This document shows, one piece after another, positions 30,690-38,295 of a stretch of DNA of 44,835 bases. Position 1 is the stretch's first letter. Each line of letters opens with the position of its first letter. The translations under genes were made by a program, and so were the position numbers. This DNA comes from Caproiciproducens galactitolivorans (GTDB taxonomy: Bacteria; Bacillota; Clostridia; Oscillospirales; Acutalibacteraceae), in the NCBI RefSeq assembly GCF_026672255.1, contig NZ_JAPOHA010000016.1, positions 1 through 44,835 of the forward strand, read 5' to 3'. The notes under the pieces were generated by a model, which saw only the letters and a program-made list of their open reading frames with translations, had not been told where the DNA came from and did not search any database.

Positions 30690-30728
30690 AATCCCCAATC
30701 GCAGGATTTCCTGTGGTTGGGGATTTTG
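30690..30728 (+). terminator. Terminator of ppdK
   Basis: AATCCCCAA (30690-30698) pairs with TTGGGGATT (30717-30725), with an inner CAGGA/TCCTG stem, followed by TTTGC. Confidence 0.85.
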
Positions 30729-30782
30729 CTGTATAAAAGCGGAGATTGGCAGGGAGGGGTTCAATCCTCTTCCCTCTTTTCG

Positions 30783-30815
30783 ATTGCCCTCAGGCCGGGA
30801 GGGGCAGGCTCATCC
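30783..30815 (+). repeat. Fragment of repeat module P
   Basis: GCCCTCAGGCCGGGAGGGGC is the left edge of the P module, without its palindrome. The remainder of the gap 30729-30968 holds A/T-rich DNA and a loose inverted repeat, CGCTTTAAT (30901-30909) with ATTAAAAGCG (30927-30936), in the permease leader. Confidence 0.55.
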
Positions 30816-30968
30816 GGAGGCGCTGTGTCGGGCAGACAGGAAATATTCCTTTGAATCTATTGCGCAACAACGGCTTTTTTGTTATTATAGTGTATAGTTT
30901 CGCTTTAATAAAGTTATGTATTAATAATTAAAAGCGTTAAACTAATATATAGTAAGGTTGGATGATTT

Positions 30969-32588
30969 ATGACAACTCTTTTCTTAACGCTGCTGCCAAT
31001 CCTCCTTATCCTGATTCTGCTGGTCGTATTCAAGAAGCCCGCCGATGTATCCGGAACCGTGGGGCTTCTTGTAATCGGGGTGGTTGCCTGCCTGTTTTTC
31101 CAGACTTCACTGGAGGTCTTTTTCCGGTCGACGATTGCCGGATTTATCAAATCCTTTTCCGTTTCGCTCATTGTTGCGACGTCGCTTTTGCAGATGGCTT
31201 TGATTGAAAAGAGCGGCGCGCTGAAACGGATTATTATTTTTATCAAGACGTTGGCAAGCGAGAACCGGTCGGTGCAGATTATGCTCCTCAACCTCGGATT
31301 CGGAACCCTGATGGTTGCCGTGGGGGCGACGCCGGTTTCCCTTTTGCCGCCCATTTTACTTTCCATGGGCTATTCGACTTACGTGGCGATTGCCTTGCCG
31401 GCGATCGGCTATGATTCGCTGTGTACATATGCGCTGCTCGGCGCGCCCATTGTTGTGTTTATCGATATGGCCAACGCCTTTTTAAAAAACGCGGGGCTTC
31501 TTTCTGCGGGCGGCGAAATCACCCTGTCGCAGGTCGGCACGGTCTTCGCTTATTTTCTGCCGCTGACTTCCATTATGATCGGCATTTCCATGCTGTATAT
31601 TACGAATAAATGGAAGGGCGTGAAAGAGGGACTTGTTCCATGCCTTTTATCGGGAATTGTGATTGGCGTGATTGCCTTTGTCACGAGCCGGTACGACAAT
31701 CTGGTTGTGCTGACCGGCGTACTGTGCGGAATCGGTGTTATCCTTGCTATGCTTGCTTATTTAAAGGCTACAGGGAAAAAGATCATAGATAAAAGCATTC
31801 TTACAAAAGAAGAACTGGAATACGAAAAACAGTATTCTTTATTAAAGGCGTTCATGCCGTGGATTTTGCTGATCGGTTCCATTCTGGTCATTAACGTTCC
31901 AAAGAATATTTTTAATCAGTTTTACCGCGTCTGGCTGTTCCCCATAAACGGGCTGACGGCGGACGGTTCGCCGATTGCGACCCGGTTTTTATGGAACGCC
32001 TATACTTGGATTTTTCTTAGCACCATTGCCGCGGCCTTTCTTTTAAAACCCACAAAACAGCAGCTTGCCGATACGGTGCGGGTATGGGCCAAGCGCGCGC
32101 CGAGGCCGATTTACTCCGCCGCCGTGTTTTTTGCAATCGGGGAAGTCATGAACATGTCGGGTTACAGCATGAAAGCGAACGCCTTTGTTACCGACAGTAT
32201 GATTAAGGTACTCGCGGACTATTCGGCGCAGTTTTTTCATTCCGCTTACGGCGCGGTTGTAACTTTTATCGGGCTTTTCGGGGGCTTCATTACCGGGAGC
32301 GAAGCGTCCACCGTGGCCATGTTTGCGAAATATTCCATGAAAACCTCGGTGAATCTGGGACTTGACCGGACTTCCATGATTCTTATTACGGCGGGCCTTG
32401 CGTTCGGCGGGGGACTGGCAAGCGTTATTTCGCCGGCGAAGCTGCAGAATGCCGCCGCGTCCATTGACAAGCTGGGAGAGGAAAACCGGGTAATCCGTAC
32501 CGCTTTTGTTTTCTCCCTTCTGTTTACCGTTATTACTTCTGCCTTTATCCTGATTTTACTGCGGGTTCTGCCGGGTACGATTTCCTAG
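30969..32588 (+). CDS. lctP: L-lactate permease family transporter
   Basis: Polytopic inner-membrane transporter of 539 aa, about 13 membrane segments, fitting the LctP family (lactate/glycolate:proton symport). Typical stretches are KSFSVSLIVATSLLQMALIE, VAVGATPVSLLPPILLSMG, IGYDSLCTYALLGAPI, TFIGLFGGFITGSEASTVAMF and GGGLASVISPAKLQNAAASI. The GSEAST and NxAA motifs near the C-terminus are family hallmarks. Ribosome binding site is weak (AAGGTTGG, 15 nt before). Adjacent to ppdK but separated by its terminator. The substrate may be lactate or another short hydroxy- or carboxylate. Confidence 0.9.
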   Translation: MTTLFLTLLPILLILILLVVFKKPADVSGTVGLLVIGVVACLFFQTSLEVFFRSTIAGFIKSFSVSLIVATSLLQMALIEKSGALKRIIIFIKTLASENRSVQIMLLNLGFGTLMVAVGATPVSLLPPILLSMGYSTYVAIALPAIGYDSLCTYALLGAPIVVFIDMANAFLKNAGLLSAGGEITLSQVGTVFAYFLPLTSIMIGISMLYITNKWKGVKEGLVPCLLSGIVIGVIAFVTSRYDNLVVLTGVLCGIGVILAMLAYLKATGKKIIDKSILTKEELEYEKQYSLLKAFMPWILLIGSILVINVPKNIFNQFYRVWLFPINGLTADGSPIATRFLWNAYTWIFLSTIAAAFLLKPTKQQLADTVRVWAKRAPRPIYSAAVFFAIGEVMNMSGYSMKANAFVTDSMIKVLADYSAQFFHSAYGAVVTFIGLFGGFITGSEASTVAMFAKYSMKTSVNLGLDRTSMILITAGLAFGGGLASVISPAKLQNAAASIDKLGEENRVIRTAFVFSLLFTVITSAFILILLRVLPGTIS

Positions 32589-32617
32589 GACGCCGGAGGG
32601 AATCAAAGGGGAAGCAC

Positions 32618-32646
32618 TTGACAAATTGAAGATCATGGCCTATGCT
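32618..32646 (+). promoter_or_regulatory. Possible promoter after the permease gene
   Basis: TTGACA (32618-32623), 17 bp, TATGCT (32641-32646). It could serve a short RNA ending at 32675-32710 or the membrane protein gene at 32885. Confidence 0.5.
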
Positions 32647-32674
32647 ATTGAATACAATAATCTTAAAATAAGAC

Positions 32675-32710
32675 GGCCCAAAAAAGTGTTGCAAAACACC
32701 AATTTGGGCC
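32675..32710. terminator. Long hairpin, terminator-like
   Basis: GGCCCAAA (32675-32682) pairs with TTTGGGCC (32703-32710), with an inner GTGTT/AACAC stem. On the minus strand it is followed by GTCTTATTTTA and lies 14 bp after the stop of the remnant at 32725-32814; on the plus strand it would end permease transcripts. Confidence 0.6.
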
Positions 32711-32724
32711 TCTGTCTTTGTTCA

Positions 32725-32814
32725 TTACGGTTCGTATTCTTCTGTTTTGGCAGGAAGGCCGAACGGCTTGCTTTTCTTTTTCGGCAAGCCCCGCAGTATG
32801 TCCTGATGAACCAT
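32725..32814 (-). pseudogene. 29-codon gene remnant (C-terminal end of an unknown gene)
   Basis: A minus-strand frame from ATG 32814 to TAA 32725 encodes VHQDILRGLPKKKSKPFGLP and an acidic end. It looks like a protein tail and is followed by a terminator hairpin, but has no ribosome binding site, and the frame upstream runs into the antisense of the next gene. Probably the last piece of a lost gene; a small standalone protein is possible. Confidence 0.35.
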
Positions 32815-32884
32815 GATGAGGTCAGGCGCCGGGCGGCGGAACCGGAATCGCTTTGAAACGCAGGAATTGAGGAGGGTGTAGGGT

Positions 32885-33343
32885 ATGAGTAAGAAACAGG
32901 TTAAGGGTTTGGTTATTTTACTGCAACTCTTTTTAATCGGTGCATTGTTCCTTCCGGCGGGCACCATCATCGAAAGCTCGAAGAATCAGGACGACGCGAC
33001 ACTGAGCGTATTCCGGATGATCGACCGCTACGCGGGAATGGGCTTTGCCGACGACGCACGGTTTTATATGATTTTTGCCTGCCTTTTTCCGGCGGCGATT
33101 ATCCTTTTGCTTCTGGTTTTGAAGGAGCGGAAAAATTTCCAGGCCGGCATCCTTTTAAGCGCGTTTTACGCCACGGCTTCCGCGTGCTTTTACAGCGCGG
33201 CGAAAACGAAGATGGTCGATTACGCGACTATGACGATTCTTCCGAATATTATCATTCTGATTTCCCTTGTCTCCATGATTATGCTGATCTGGGGCCTTTT
33301 TCTGGATCCCCCTGCGGAGAAATCCGCCCAAAGGAAGAATTGA
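32885..33343 (+). CDS. Small four-span membrane protein, unknown function
   Basis: A 152-aa integral membrane protein with segments near residues 9-28 (VILLQLFLIGALFLPAG), 60-82 (MIFACLFPAAIILLLLVL), 90-107 and 118-138 (LPNIIILISLVSMIMLIW). The loop after span 1 is polar and extracytoplasmic by the charge rule. Strong ribosome binding site (GAGGAGGG). No family recognised and no operon partner; the tRNA promoter starts inside its last codons. Confidence 0.8.
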   Translation: MSKKQVKGLVILLQLFLIGALFLPAGTIIESSKNQDDATLSVFRMIDRYAGMGFADDARFYMIFACLFPAAIILLLLVLKERKNFQAGILLSAFYATASACFYSAAKTKMVDYATMTILPNIIILISLVSMIMLIWGLFLDPPAEKSAQRKN

Positions 33344-33368
33344 CAAAGCCGCCGCAATAATTTATAAT
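33340..33368 (+). promoter_or_regulatory. Promoter of tRNA-Arg
   Basis: TTGACA (33340-33345), 17 bp, TATAAT (33363-33368), full consensus. The -35 overlaps the stop codon of the preceding gene. Confidence 0.88.
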
Positions 33369-33458
33369 AAATAAGTTGCATATATTTGCGGCACGGCAGG
33401 ATTGGGCGGCTGTTCCCTTGCTGAAAGCCCGGAATCCCTGCCGGGAAATTTCATATTC

Positions 33459-33535
33459 GTCTCCGTAGCTCAGCTGGATAGAGCGTTCGCCTCCTAAGCG
33501 AAAGGCCGCGCGTTCAAATCGCGCCGGGGACGCCA
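33459..33535 (+). tRNA. tRNA-Arg (anticodon CCU)
   Basis: A complete cloverleaf: acceptor stem GTCTCCG with CGGGGAC (one G-U pair), D-arm GCTC/GAGC, anticodon stem TTCGC/GCGAA with loop CTCCTAA (anticodon CCT), T-arm GCGCG/CGCGC with loop TTCAAAT, discriminator G and encoded CCA (33533-33535). It reads AGG. Own promoter at 33340-33368. Downstream GCGCCCGGA/TCCGAGCGC (about 33590-33610) may terminate it. Confidence 0.97.
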
Positions 33536-33669
33536 AAACGCGGGTAGTCCGCAGAATTGCGGGGGGACCTGCTGAAGAATTATTGTCCGCGCCCGGAGTT
33601 TTCCGAGCGCGTTCTGCTTTTATCGGCAATTGTGTAGAAAGAAACAGGGATAGCATAAAGGAGTATTTT

Positions 33670-34695
33670 ATGAATGGTTCACCTTACGGTCCGTATAATC
33701 CGTATAACCCGTATTTCGACCCTGTGCTGTATGAGAGGGCGCAGGGGGAAAAGCACCAGTTAAAACAAACGGCGAACGGCCTTTGCATCACGCTGCTGGC
33801 ATCCATGCTTTTTGTTTATGTTGTTGCCATCCTCGGCAAGGTGTATTTAAATGGGATTGGCTATACCCCCGACTACACCAACCCGGATTTTAGCGGCTAT
33901 ACGCCGGTTTTGTATTATCTTCTGGAGGGTATTACTTACCTCCTGGGGCTGACGATGCCCGCGCTCCTGTATTTAGCCATTCGCCATATACCGCTTCGGG
34001 AAGTGCTTCCGTTTCAGAAAACGGGCTTTCTGAAAACCGGCGCGTTTGTTTTTTTCGGCGTGGCGGTTTGTATGCTGGCAAATTTCCCCGCCAACATTGT
34101 CGCCAATATTGAAAAGGCATTCGGATTCAATCCCGATCTATCCTTGCCGCTGACGAATGACCCGGCCGTACTGGCTCTGTATTTTATTACATTGGCGGTT
34201 GCGCCCCCGATCGTTGAGGAACTGATCTTCCGGGGCATCATTCTGCAAAGCTTCCGGAGATTCGGGGACGGTTTCGCAGTTGTCGCTTCGGCCATGCTGT
34301 TCGGACTGTTTCACGGAAACTTTGTGCAGATGATTTTTGCATTTATCGCCGGACTGGTGATGGCACTGGCCGTTGTGCGCACAAACTCCCTTCTGCCTTC
34401 CATCCTGATTCATTTCTGCAACAACTCCATTTCCTTTGCAATAACCGCTACACAGCGGCTCTATGGGGATACCGCGGTGACATACGTAAATAACGCGGTT
34501 TTCGGCGTTTCCATCATTCTGGGAATCGGGGCGCTGTTTTACCTTTGGTCAAAAGACCGGCATCTCTTCCAGGGGGACGCGGGAAACCCGATGTTCCGCC
34601 TGCCGGCAAAGATCAAGGCGCTGTTCTTCAATTTCGGGGGCGTGTGCATGCTGATTTACGCTTTCGCGTCTTCCCTATGGGTTCTTACAAAATGA
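33670..34695 (+). CDS. CPBP family intramembrane metalloprotease
   Basis: A 341-aa membrane protein of the CAAX-protease/bacteriocin-processing (Abi) family. About eight membrane segments; the CPBP motifs are intact: EELIFRGIILQSFRRFG (EExxxR, residues about 182-198), FGLFHGN (second motif His) and the third-motif HFCNNS. An N-terminal NPYNPYF-type Pro/Tyr/Asn-rich cytoplasmic stretch precedes span 1. ATG at 33670 with AAAGGAG upstream; longer frames run into the tRNA trailer. Its TGA overlaps the tadA ATG. Substrate unknown. Confidence 0.9.
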   Translation: MNGSPYGPYNPYNPYFDPVLYERAQGEKHQLKQTANGLCITLLASMLFVYVVAILGKVYLNGIGYTPDYTNPDFSGYTPVLYYLLEGITYLLGLTMPALLYLAIRHIPLREVLPFQKTGFLKTGAFVFFGVAVCMLANFPANIVANIEKAFGFNPDLSLPLTNDPAVLALYFITLAVAPPIVEELIFRGIILQSFRRFGDGFAVVASAMLFGLFHGNFVQMIFAFIAGLVMALAVVRTNSLLPSILIHFCNNSISFAITATQRLYGDTAVTYVNNAVFGVSIILGIGALFYLWSKDRHLFQGDAGNPMFRLPAKIKALFFNFGGVCMLIYAFASSLWVLTK

Positions 34696-35150
34696 CGGAC
34701 AGGGACGAAGCCTTTATGCGTGAGGCTTTAAAATACGCATACATGGCGGCGGAGGACGGCGAGGTTCCGGTTGGCGCGGTGATTGTTAAGGGGAATGAAA
34801 TCATCGCCGCGGGGCGCAACCGCCGCGAAACAGGGAAAAACGCCTTGTGCCACGCGGAGCTGGAGGCCATTGACAAGGCCTGCACCCTTTTGGGCGGGTG
34901 GCGGCTTTGGCAGTGCGAGCTGTTCGTTACGCTGGAACCCTGCCCCATGTGCGCCGGAGCTATTATTAACGCGCGGATTCCGCGCGTCGTGTACGGCGCC
35001 AAAGACCGGAAAGCAGGCTCCTGCGGTTCCGTTGTGAACCTGTTTGAACTGCCGTATAATCATAAACCCGAACTGAGGGGCGGCGTTCTGGAAGAGGAAT
35101 GCGCGCAGGCGCTGCAGGATTTCTTTAAAAAGTTAAGAGAAAAACAGTAA
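34692..35150 (+). CDS. tadA: tRNA-specific adenosine deaminase
   Basis: Converts A34 of tRNA-Arg(ACG) to inosine. 152 aa. The zinc deaminase motifs are present: CHAELEAID (His ligand and catalytic Glu) and PCPMCAGAI (two Cys ligands), with GEVPVGAVIVKGNEIIA before and ARIPRVVYGAKDRKAG after. ATG at 34692 shares ATGA with the CPBP stop, so it is translationally coupled; a second ATG at 34677 is possible. It ends in the terminator at 35150-35178. Confidence 0.93.
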   Translation: MTDRDEAFMREALKYAYMAAEDGEVPVGAVIVKGNEIIAAGRNRRETGKNALCHAELEAIDKACTLLGGWRLWQCELFVTLEPCPMCAGAIINARIPRVVYGAKDRKAGSCGSVVNLFELPYNHKPELRGGVLEEECAQALQDFFKKLREKQ

Positions 35151-35178
35151 ACCTCCGGAAATTTTCCGGAGGTTTTTT
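35150..35178 (+). terminator. Terminator of CPBP-tadA operon
   Basis: ACCTCCGGAAA (35151-35161) pairs with TTTCCGGAGGT (35163-35173), followed by TTTTTTAT. Confidence 0.9.
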
Positions 35179-35183
35179 ATAGA

Positions 35184-35215
35184 AAAAAGGAGGAAGCAGA
35201 CGCTTCCTCCTTTTT
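35184..35215 (-). terminator. Terminator of the 31-aa membrane peptide gene
   Basis: AAAAAGGAGGAAGC (35184-35197) and GCTTCCTCCTTTTT (35202-35215), a perfect 14-bp stem with a 4-nt loop, directly after the TAA at 35217. Confidence 0.85.
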
Positions 35216-35216
35216 G

Positions 35217-35312
35217 TTACCGGAAATGATGGCGGTCGCGGTTAAATTTGCCGAAAGAATGCAATAAAAGCAAAACGCCCACCATAATGCAAAGAGAACC
35301 GACTCCTCCCAT
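35217..35312 (-). CDS. 31-aa small membrane protein
   Basis: ATG at 35312 preceded by GTGGGAG at 5 nt, stop TAA at 35217, then a strong terminator. The product starts MGGVGSLCIMVGVLLLLHS, one membrane span, and ends in a basic, His/Arg-rich tail (KFNRDRHHFR). Short length, a single span, a good ribosome binding site and a dedicated terminator support a real gene. No family recognised. Convergent with tadA. Confidence 0.65.
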   Translation of the reverse strand: MGGVGSLCIMVGVLLLLHSFGKFNRDRHHFR

Positions 35313-35595
35313 TTTTCTCCCACTTTCTTTTCGATAAAATGATATCGTTAAAGCCTTTTTATTCTCTGTATTTCATTTTAACCTATCTATTCTACCATTT
35401 TTGCAATTCGGAAACAAGATGGAAAGGCAAAAATGTTGGGGAATGCGGGAATCGGTGTACCATTTTTGTCACATCAACAGGGATAAAAAGAATTCTCGCA
35501 GCGAAATGCATTGCAATTATGATTCTTCTTGGATAATATGGAATTTAGAGGACACCGGTTGACAGCTTGGTTACCGGGGCATTGAAAGGAGAATT

Positions 35596-35799
35596 ATGAA
35601 TTATAAAGAGTGGGGAATGACCTATTTGGAAGAAGCGGAAAAGCTGAAGGAGCGGCTGGTTCCTTTGAAAAGGCAGGCCAAAACGGCGGATAACGAAACG
35701 GCCTCTCAGTTGTACCGACGGGCCGCGCTGCTGAACGACATGTATCTGGACTGTCTGCATACGGGGCGGTATTTAATACAGAGCGGGGGAAAGAGATGA
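35596..35799 (+). CDS. 67-aa helical protein, partner of an orphan sigma region-4 protein
   Basis: Predicted all-helical soluble protein with two coiled-coil-like stretches (YLEEAEKLKERLVPLKRQAK and QLYRRAALLNDMYLDCL). AAAGGAG precedes the ATG. Its stop overlaps the start of the next gene (ATGA), so the pair is coupled. Such tiny pairs are seen in integrated elements of Firmicutes, but no other element gene is near. Function unknown. Confidence 0.75.
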   Translation: MNYKEWGMTYLEEAEKLKERLVPLKRQAKTADNETASQLYRRAALLNDMYLDCLHTGRYLIQSGGKR

Positions 35800-36095
35800 G
35801 GAGGAAAAGCAATTTGAGCCTTGACCTATTCGGGGACAGGCTGAACGTTCCGAACCGGACGGAGGACAGCGGAGCAGAACGGGAAAGGATGCTGCGCATT
35901 CTCCGCATGGTGATGGAGGGGGAACTGACCGAAAGGCAGAAGGATTGTGTAAGGCTTCGGTATTTTGAAGCGAAAAGCGTAACCGAGGTTGCCGAAGCAC
36001 TGGGGATTACGCCCCCGACCGCATCAAAGCATTTGAAGAAAGCCCGCGCCCGCTTGGGAAAGGTGATGGGATATTCTTTTCCGAGGTTAAGCTGA
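35796..36095 (+). CDS. Sigma-70 region 4-like DNA-binding protein
   Basis: A 99-aa protein whose C-terminal half is a region-4 helix-turn-helix: GELTERQKDCVRLRYFEAKS then VTEVAEALGITPPTASKHLK and a basic end. Region 2 (-10 recognition) is absent, so it is not a full sigma factor; it may be a regulator or an anti-/co-sigma. It is co-translated with the 67-aa protein. The composite repeat copy 4 begins about 10 bp after its stop codon. Confidence 0.82.
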   Translation: MRRKSNLSLDLFGDRLNVPNRTEDSGAERERMLRILRMVMEGELTERQKDCVRLRYFEAKSVTEVAEALGITPPTASKHLKKARARLGKVMGYSFPRLS

Positions 36096-36104
36096 GGGGC
36101 GCGC

Positions 36105-36365
36105 AGGCAGACTAAATCATTTCTGTAGTTCAATATTAAGAATCAAAGGATTGGTTCGACTTGTTCGAAAACAGCAGACAAAGTGCAGCTCCGACCTTTC
36201 GGGGAACCCCCGGCGAGGGTTCCCCACGCTAAAACAGTCCACCGGACTGTTTCTGCTCCCTTCCTGCGCTTTTTGAAAGGCAAGGGAACGATGGGGCGCT
36301 GCCCCAAACCCTGCAAACTTTTGAAAAAGTTTGAGCAAAACTTTCAAGTTGTTCGGGCTTAGCCT
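36105..36365 (-). repeat. Composite mosaic repeat, copy 4 (R and Q only, inverted)
   Basis: R linker (36111-36172) and Q (36175-36357), both in reverse orientation to copies 1-3. Q shows its chain of hairpins: GGGGAACCC/GGGTTCCCC (about 36200-36226), AACAGTCC/GGACTGTT (36234-36252), TGGGGC/GCCCCA and AAACTTTT/AAAAGTTT. P, S and T are missing. It fills most of the gap between the sigma-like gene and asnB. Confidence 0.82.
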
Positions 36366-36376
36366 ATCTAAAAATA

Positions 36377-36403
36377 GAACGCCGCGGAATTTCCGCGGCG
36401 TTC
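36377..36403 (-). terminator. Terminator of asnB
   Basis: GAACGCCGCGGAA (36377-36389) and TTCCGCGGCGTTC (36391-36403), a perfect 13-bp stem, followed on the minus strand by TATTTTTAG and on the plus strand by a T-rich run. Confidence 0.88.
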
Positions 36404-36421
36404 GTATATTTTTTATTCTTA

Positions 36422-38290
36422 TCAGTGCACAATCGGCATATCGCCTGGTTCGTGGGAAGCACCGTTAAAGTAAATGTCGTACCATACAAGAAAAACGAAA
36501 ATCGTCCAGATTTTACGGTTGTTGTCCCGCTTTCCGGTATAATGCTCGTCCAGAAATTTCATAAGCTCATCCGTGTTGAAGAACTGCTTCGCAGTTTTTC
36601 CGGTAAATGCGTCCTTGACGATCTTGTAATATTTCTCTTCCCTCAGCCAGACTCTGGTCGGCACCGGGAAGCCGAGCTTCTTCTTCTGCGCCGTGGTGTC
36701 CGGAAGATGCCGCATCGCCGCCTGGCGCATCGCGTATTTTGTATTTTCCTTATTCACCCGCAGTTTTCTCGGCAGGCGCGAGGCCACCTTGAACACTTCT
36801 TTGTCGAGGAACGGCACGCGCAGTTCCAGAGAGTTCGCCATGCTCATGCGGTCGGCCTTTAACAGAATGTCGCCGACAAGCCACACGTTAATATCGAGAT
36901 ACTGCATCTTCGTAACGTCGTCCTTGCCACGCACGCGGTCGTAGTACTTTTTGGTCAGCTCCTGCGGGCGGGTAACGGGCATATCTTTTTTCAGCAGGCG
37001 GCGTTTCTCGTCCAGCGTAAACATGCTGCAATTGCCGATAAAGCTTTCTTCAATCGGCAGCGCGCCGCGAATGAGGAAGTTCTTGCCCTTAAAGGTAAAC
37101 GGAAGCGCTTTCGCAACCGACGCGAACGTGCGGCGCAGGCCGAGCGGCAATTTCTTGTAGGCTTCAAAATCGTCCGGCTCATGATAAATATTGTATCCGC
37201 CGAACAGTTCGTCCGCGCCTTCGCCGGAAAGCACCACCTTCACGTATTCGCTTGCCATTTTCGAAACAAAGTACAGCGCAATGCAGGACGCGTCGGCAAG
37301 CGGCTGGTCCATCTGATACTGCACCTTGCGGATATTCCCCCAGTATTCCTCCGGCGAAATCACCTTGTAGTGATGGTCGACGCCGACCTTTTCGGAAAGG
37401 TTTTTCGCCCAGTCGATTTCGTTGTACTTTTCGCCGTAGTCAAAACCGACCGTAAAGGTTTTCTGCCCGGCGAAATACGTGGAAACATAACTGGAATCCA
37501 CGCCGCTCGACAGGAAGCATCCGACTTCCACGTCGCTGATTTTGTGGGCGTTTACGGAATCCTCAAATACTTTTTCGATTTCGTCAACCGCCTGTTCCTT
37601 CGTCATGCTTTCATCCGCGTTGAACTTCGGTTCCCAGTATCGGTGCGTTTCCACCTGGCCGTCCTTGTACCAGAGGTAATGGGCGGGCATCAGGCAGTAA
37701 ACCCCTTCAAAAAACGTTTCGGGCGGCACGGAATATTCAAAGGAAATATAGTTGTCGAGCGCCCGTTTGTTAAACTTCTTTTCAAAGCCCGGGAAATCAA
37801 GAATGCTTTTAATCTCGGAACCATACACGAAATGATCGCCGACCTTCGTATAATGCATCGGCTTGATCCCGAAATAATCGCGCGCAAGAAACAGGCTTTT
37901 CCCAACGGTATCGTAAATTGCAAACGCGAACATGCCGCGCAGCTTGGGTAAAAGATCCTCGTGCCACTCCTCAAAGCCGTGAATCAGCACTTCGGAGTCG
38001 GTCTTTGTATAAAACCGGTGTCCCTTCGCAATCAATTCGTTGCGAAGGTCACGGTAATTGTATATCTCTCCGTTAAACATGAGCACCAGCGTTTTATTTT
38101 CATTGTAAATCGGCTGGTCACCCGAGGAAGCCACGTCGATAATACTTAAACGCCGAAAGCCCATGGAAATATCATGATTTGAAAATATTCCGCTGGAATC
38201 CGGCCCCCTATGGGTTATTTTATCCGTCATGGTTTTAATAACGTCGTCGCGGTTAATGATGCTACCGGTAAATCCACACAGTCCGCACAT
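36422..38290 (-). CDS. asnB: Asparagine synthetase (glutamine-hydrolysing)
   Basis: Makes Asn from Asp, Gln and ATP. 622 aa. The N-terminal class II glutaminase begins MCGLCGFTG with the nucleophile Cys2, then RGPDSSGIF and LMFNGEIYNYRDLR; the C-terminal synthetase has the PP-loop LSSGVDSSYV near residue 260 and VVLSGEGADELFGGY. Its ribosome binding site (GAGGAGG) lies in the last codons of the CpXC gene 5 bp upstream, so the two are an operon. The C-terminus shows no other domain. Cellular Asn supply, or amidation of another substrate as in some AsnB paralogues, are the options. Confidence 0.94.
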   Translation of the reverse strand: MCGLCGFTGSIINRDDVIKTMTDKITHRGPDSSGIFSNHDISMGFRRLSIIDVASSGDQPIYNENKTLVLMFNGEIYNYRDLRNELIAKGHRFYTKTDSEVLIHGFEEWHEDLLPKLRGMFAFAIYDTVGKSLFLARDYFGIKPMHYTKVGDHFVYGSEIKSILDFPGFEKKFNKRALDNYISFEYSVPPETFFEGVYCLMPAHYLWYKDGQVETHRYWEPKFNADESMTKEQAVDEIEKVFEDSVNAHKISDVEVGCFLSSGVDSSYVSTYFAGQKTFTVGFDYGEKYNEIDWAKNLSEKVGVDHHYKVISPEEYWGNIRKVQYQMDQPLADASCIALYFVSKMASEYVKVVLSGEGADELFGGYNIYHEPDDFEAYKKLPLGLRRTFASVAKALPFTFKGKNFLIRGALPIEESFIGNCSMFTLDEKRRLLKKDMPVTRPQELTKKYYDRVRGKDDVTKMQYLDINVWLVGDILLKADRMSMANSLELRVPFLDKEVFKVASRLPRKLRVNKENTKYAMRQAAMRHLPDTTAQKKKLGFPVPTRVWLREEKYYKIVKDAFTGKTAKQFFNTDELMKFLDEHYTGKRDNNRKIWTIFVFLVWYDIYFNGASHEPGDMPIVH

Positions 38291-38295
38291 CTAAA

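Noticed and set aside
35339-35536. A 65-codon plus-strand frame before the sigma-like pair
   Set aside because: A/T-rich, no ribosome binding site, no recognisable domain; the gap 35313-35595 otherwise shows nothing certain.
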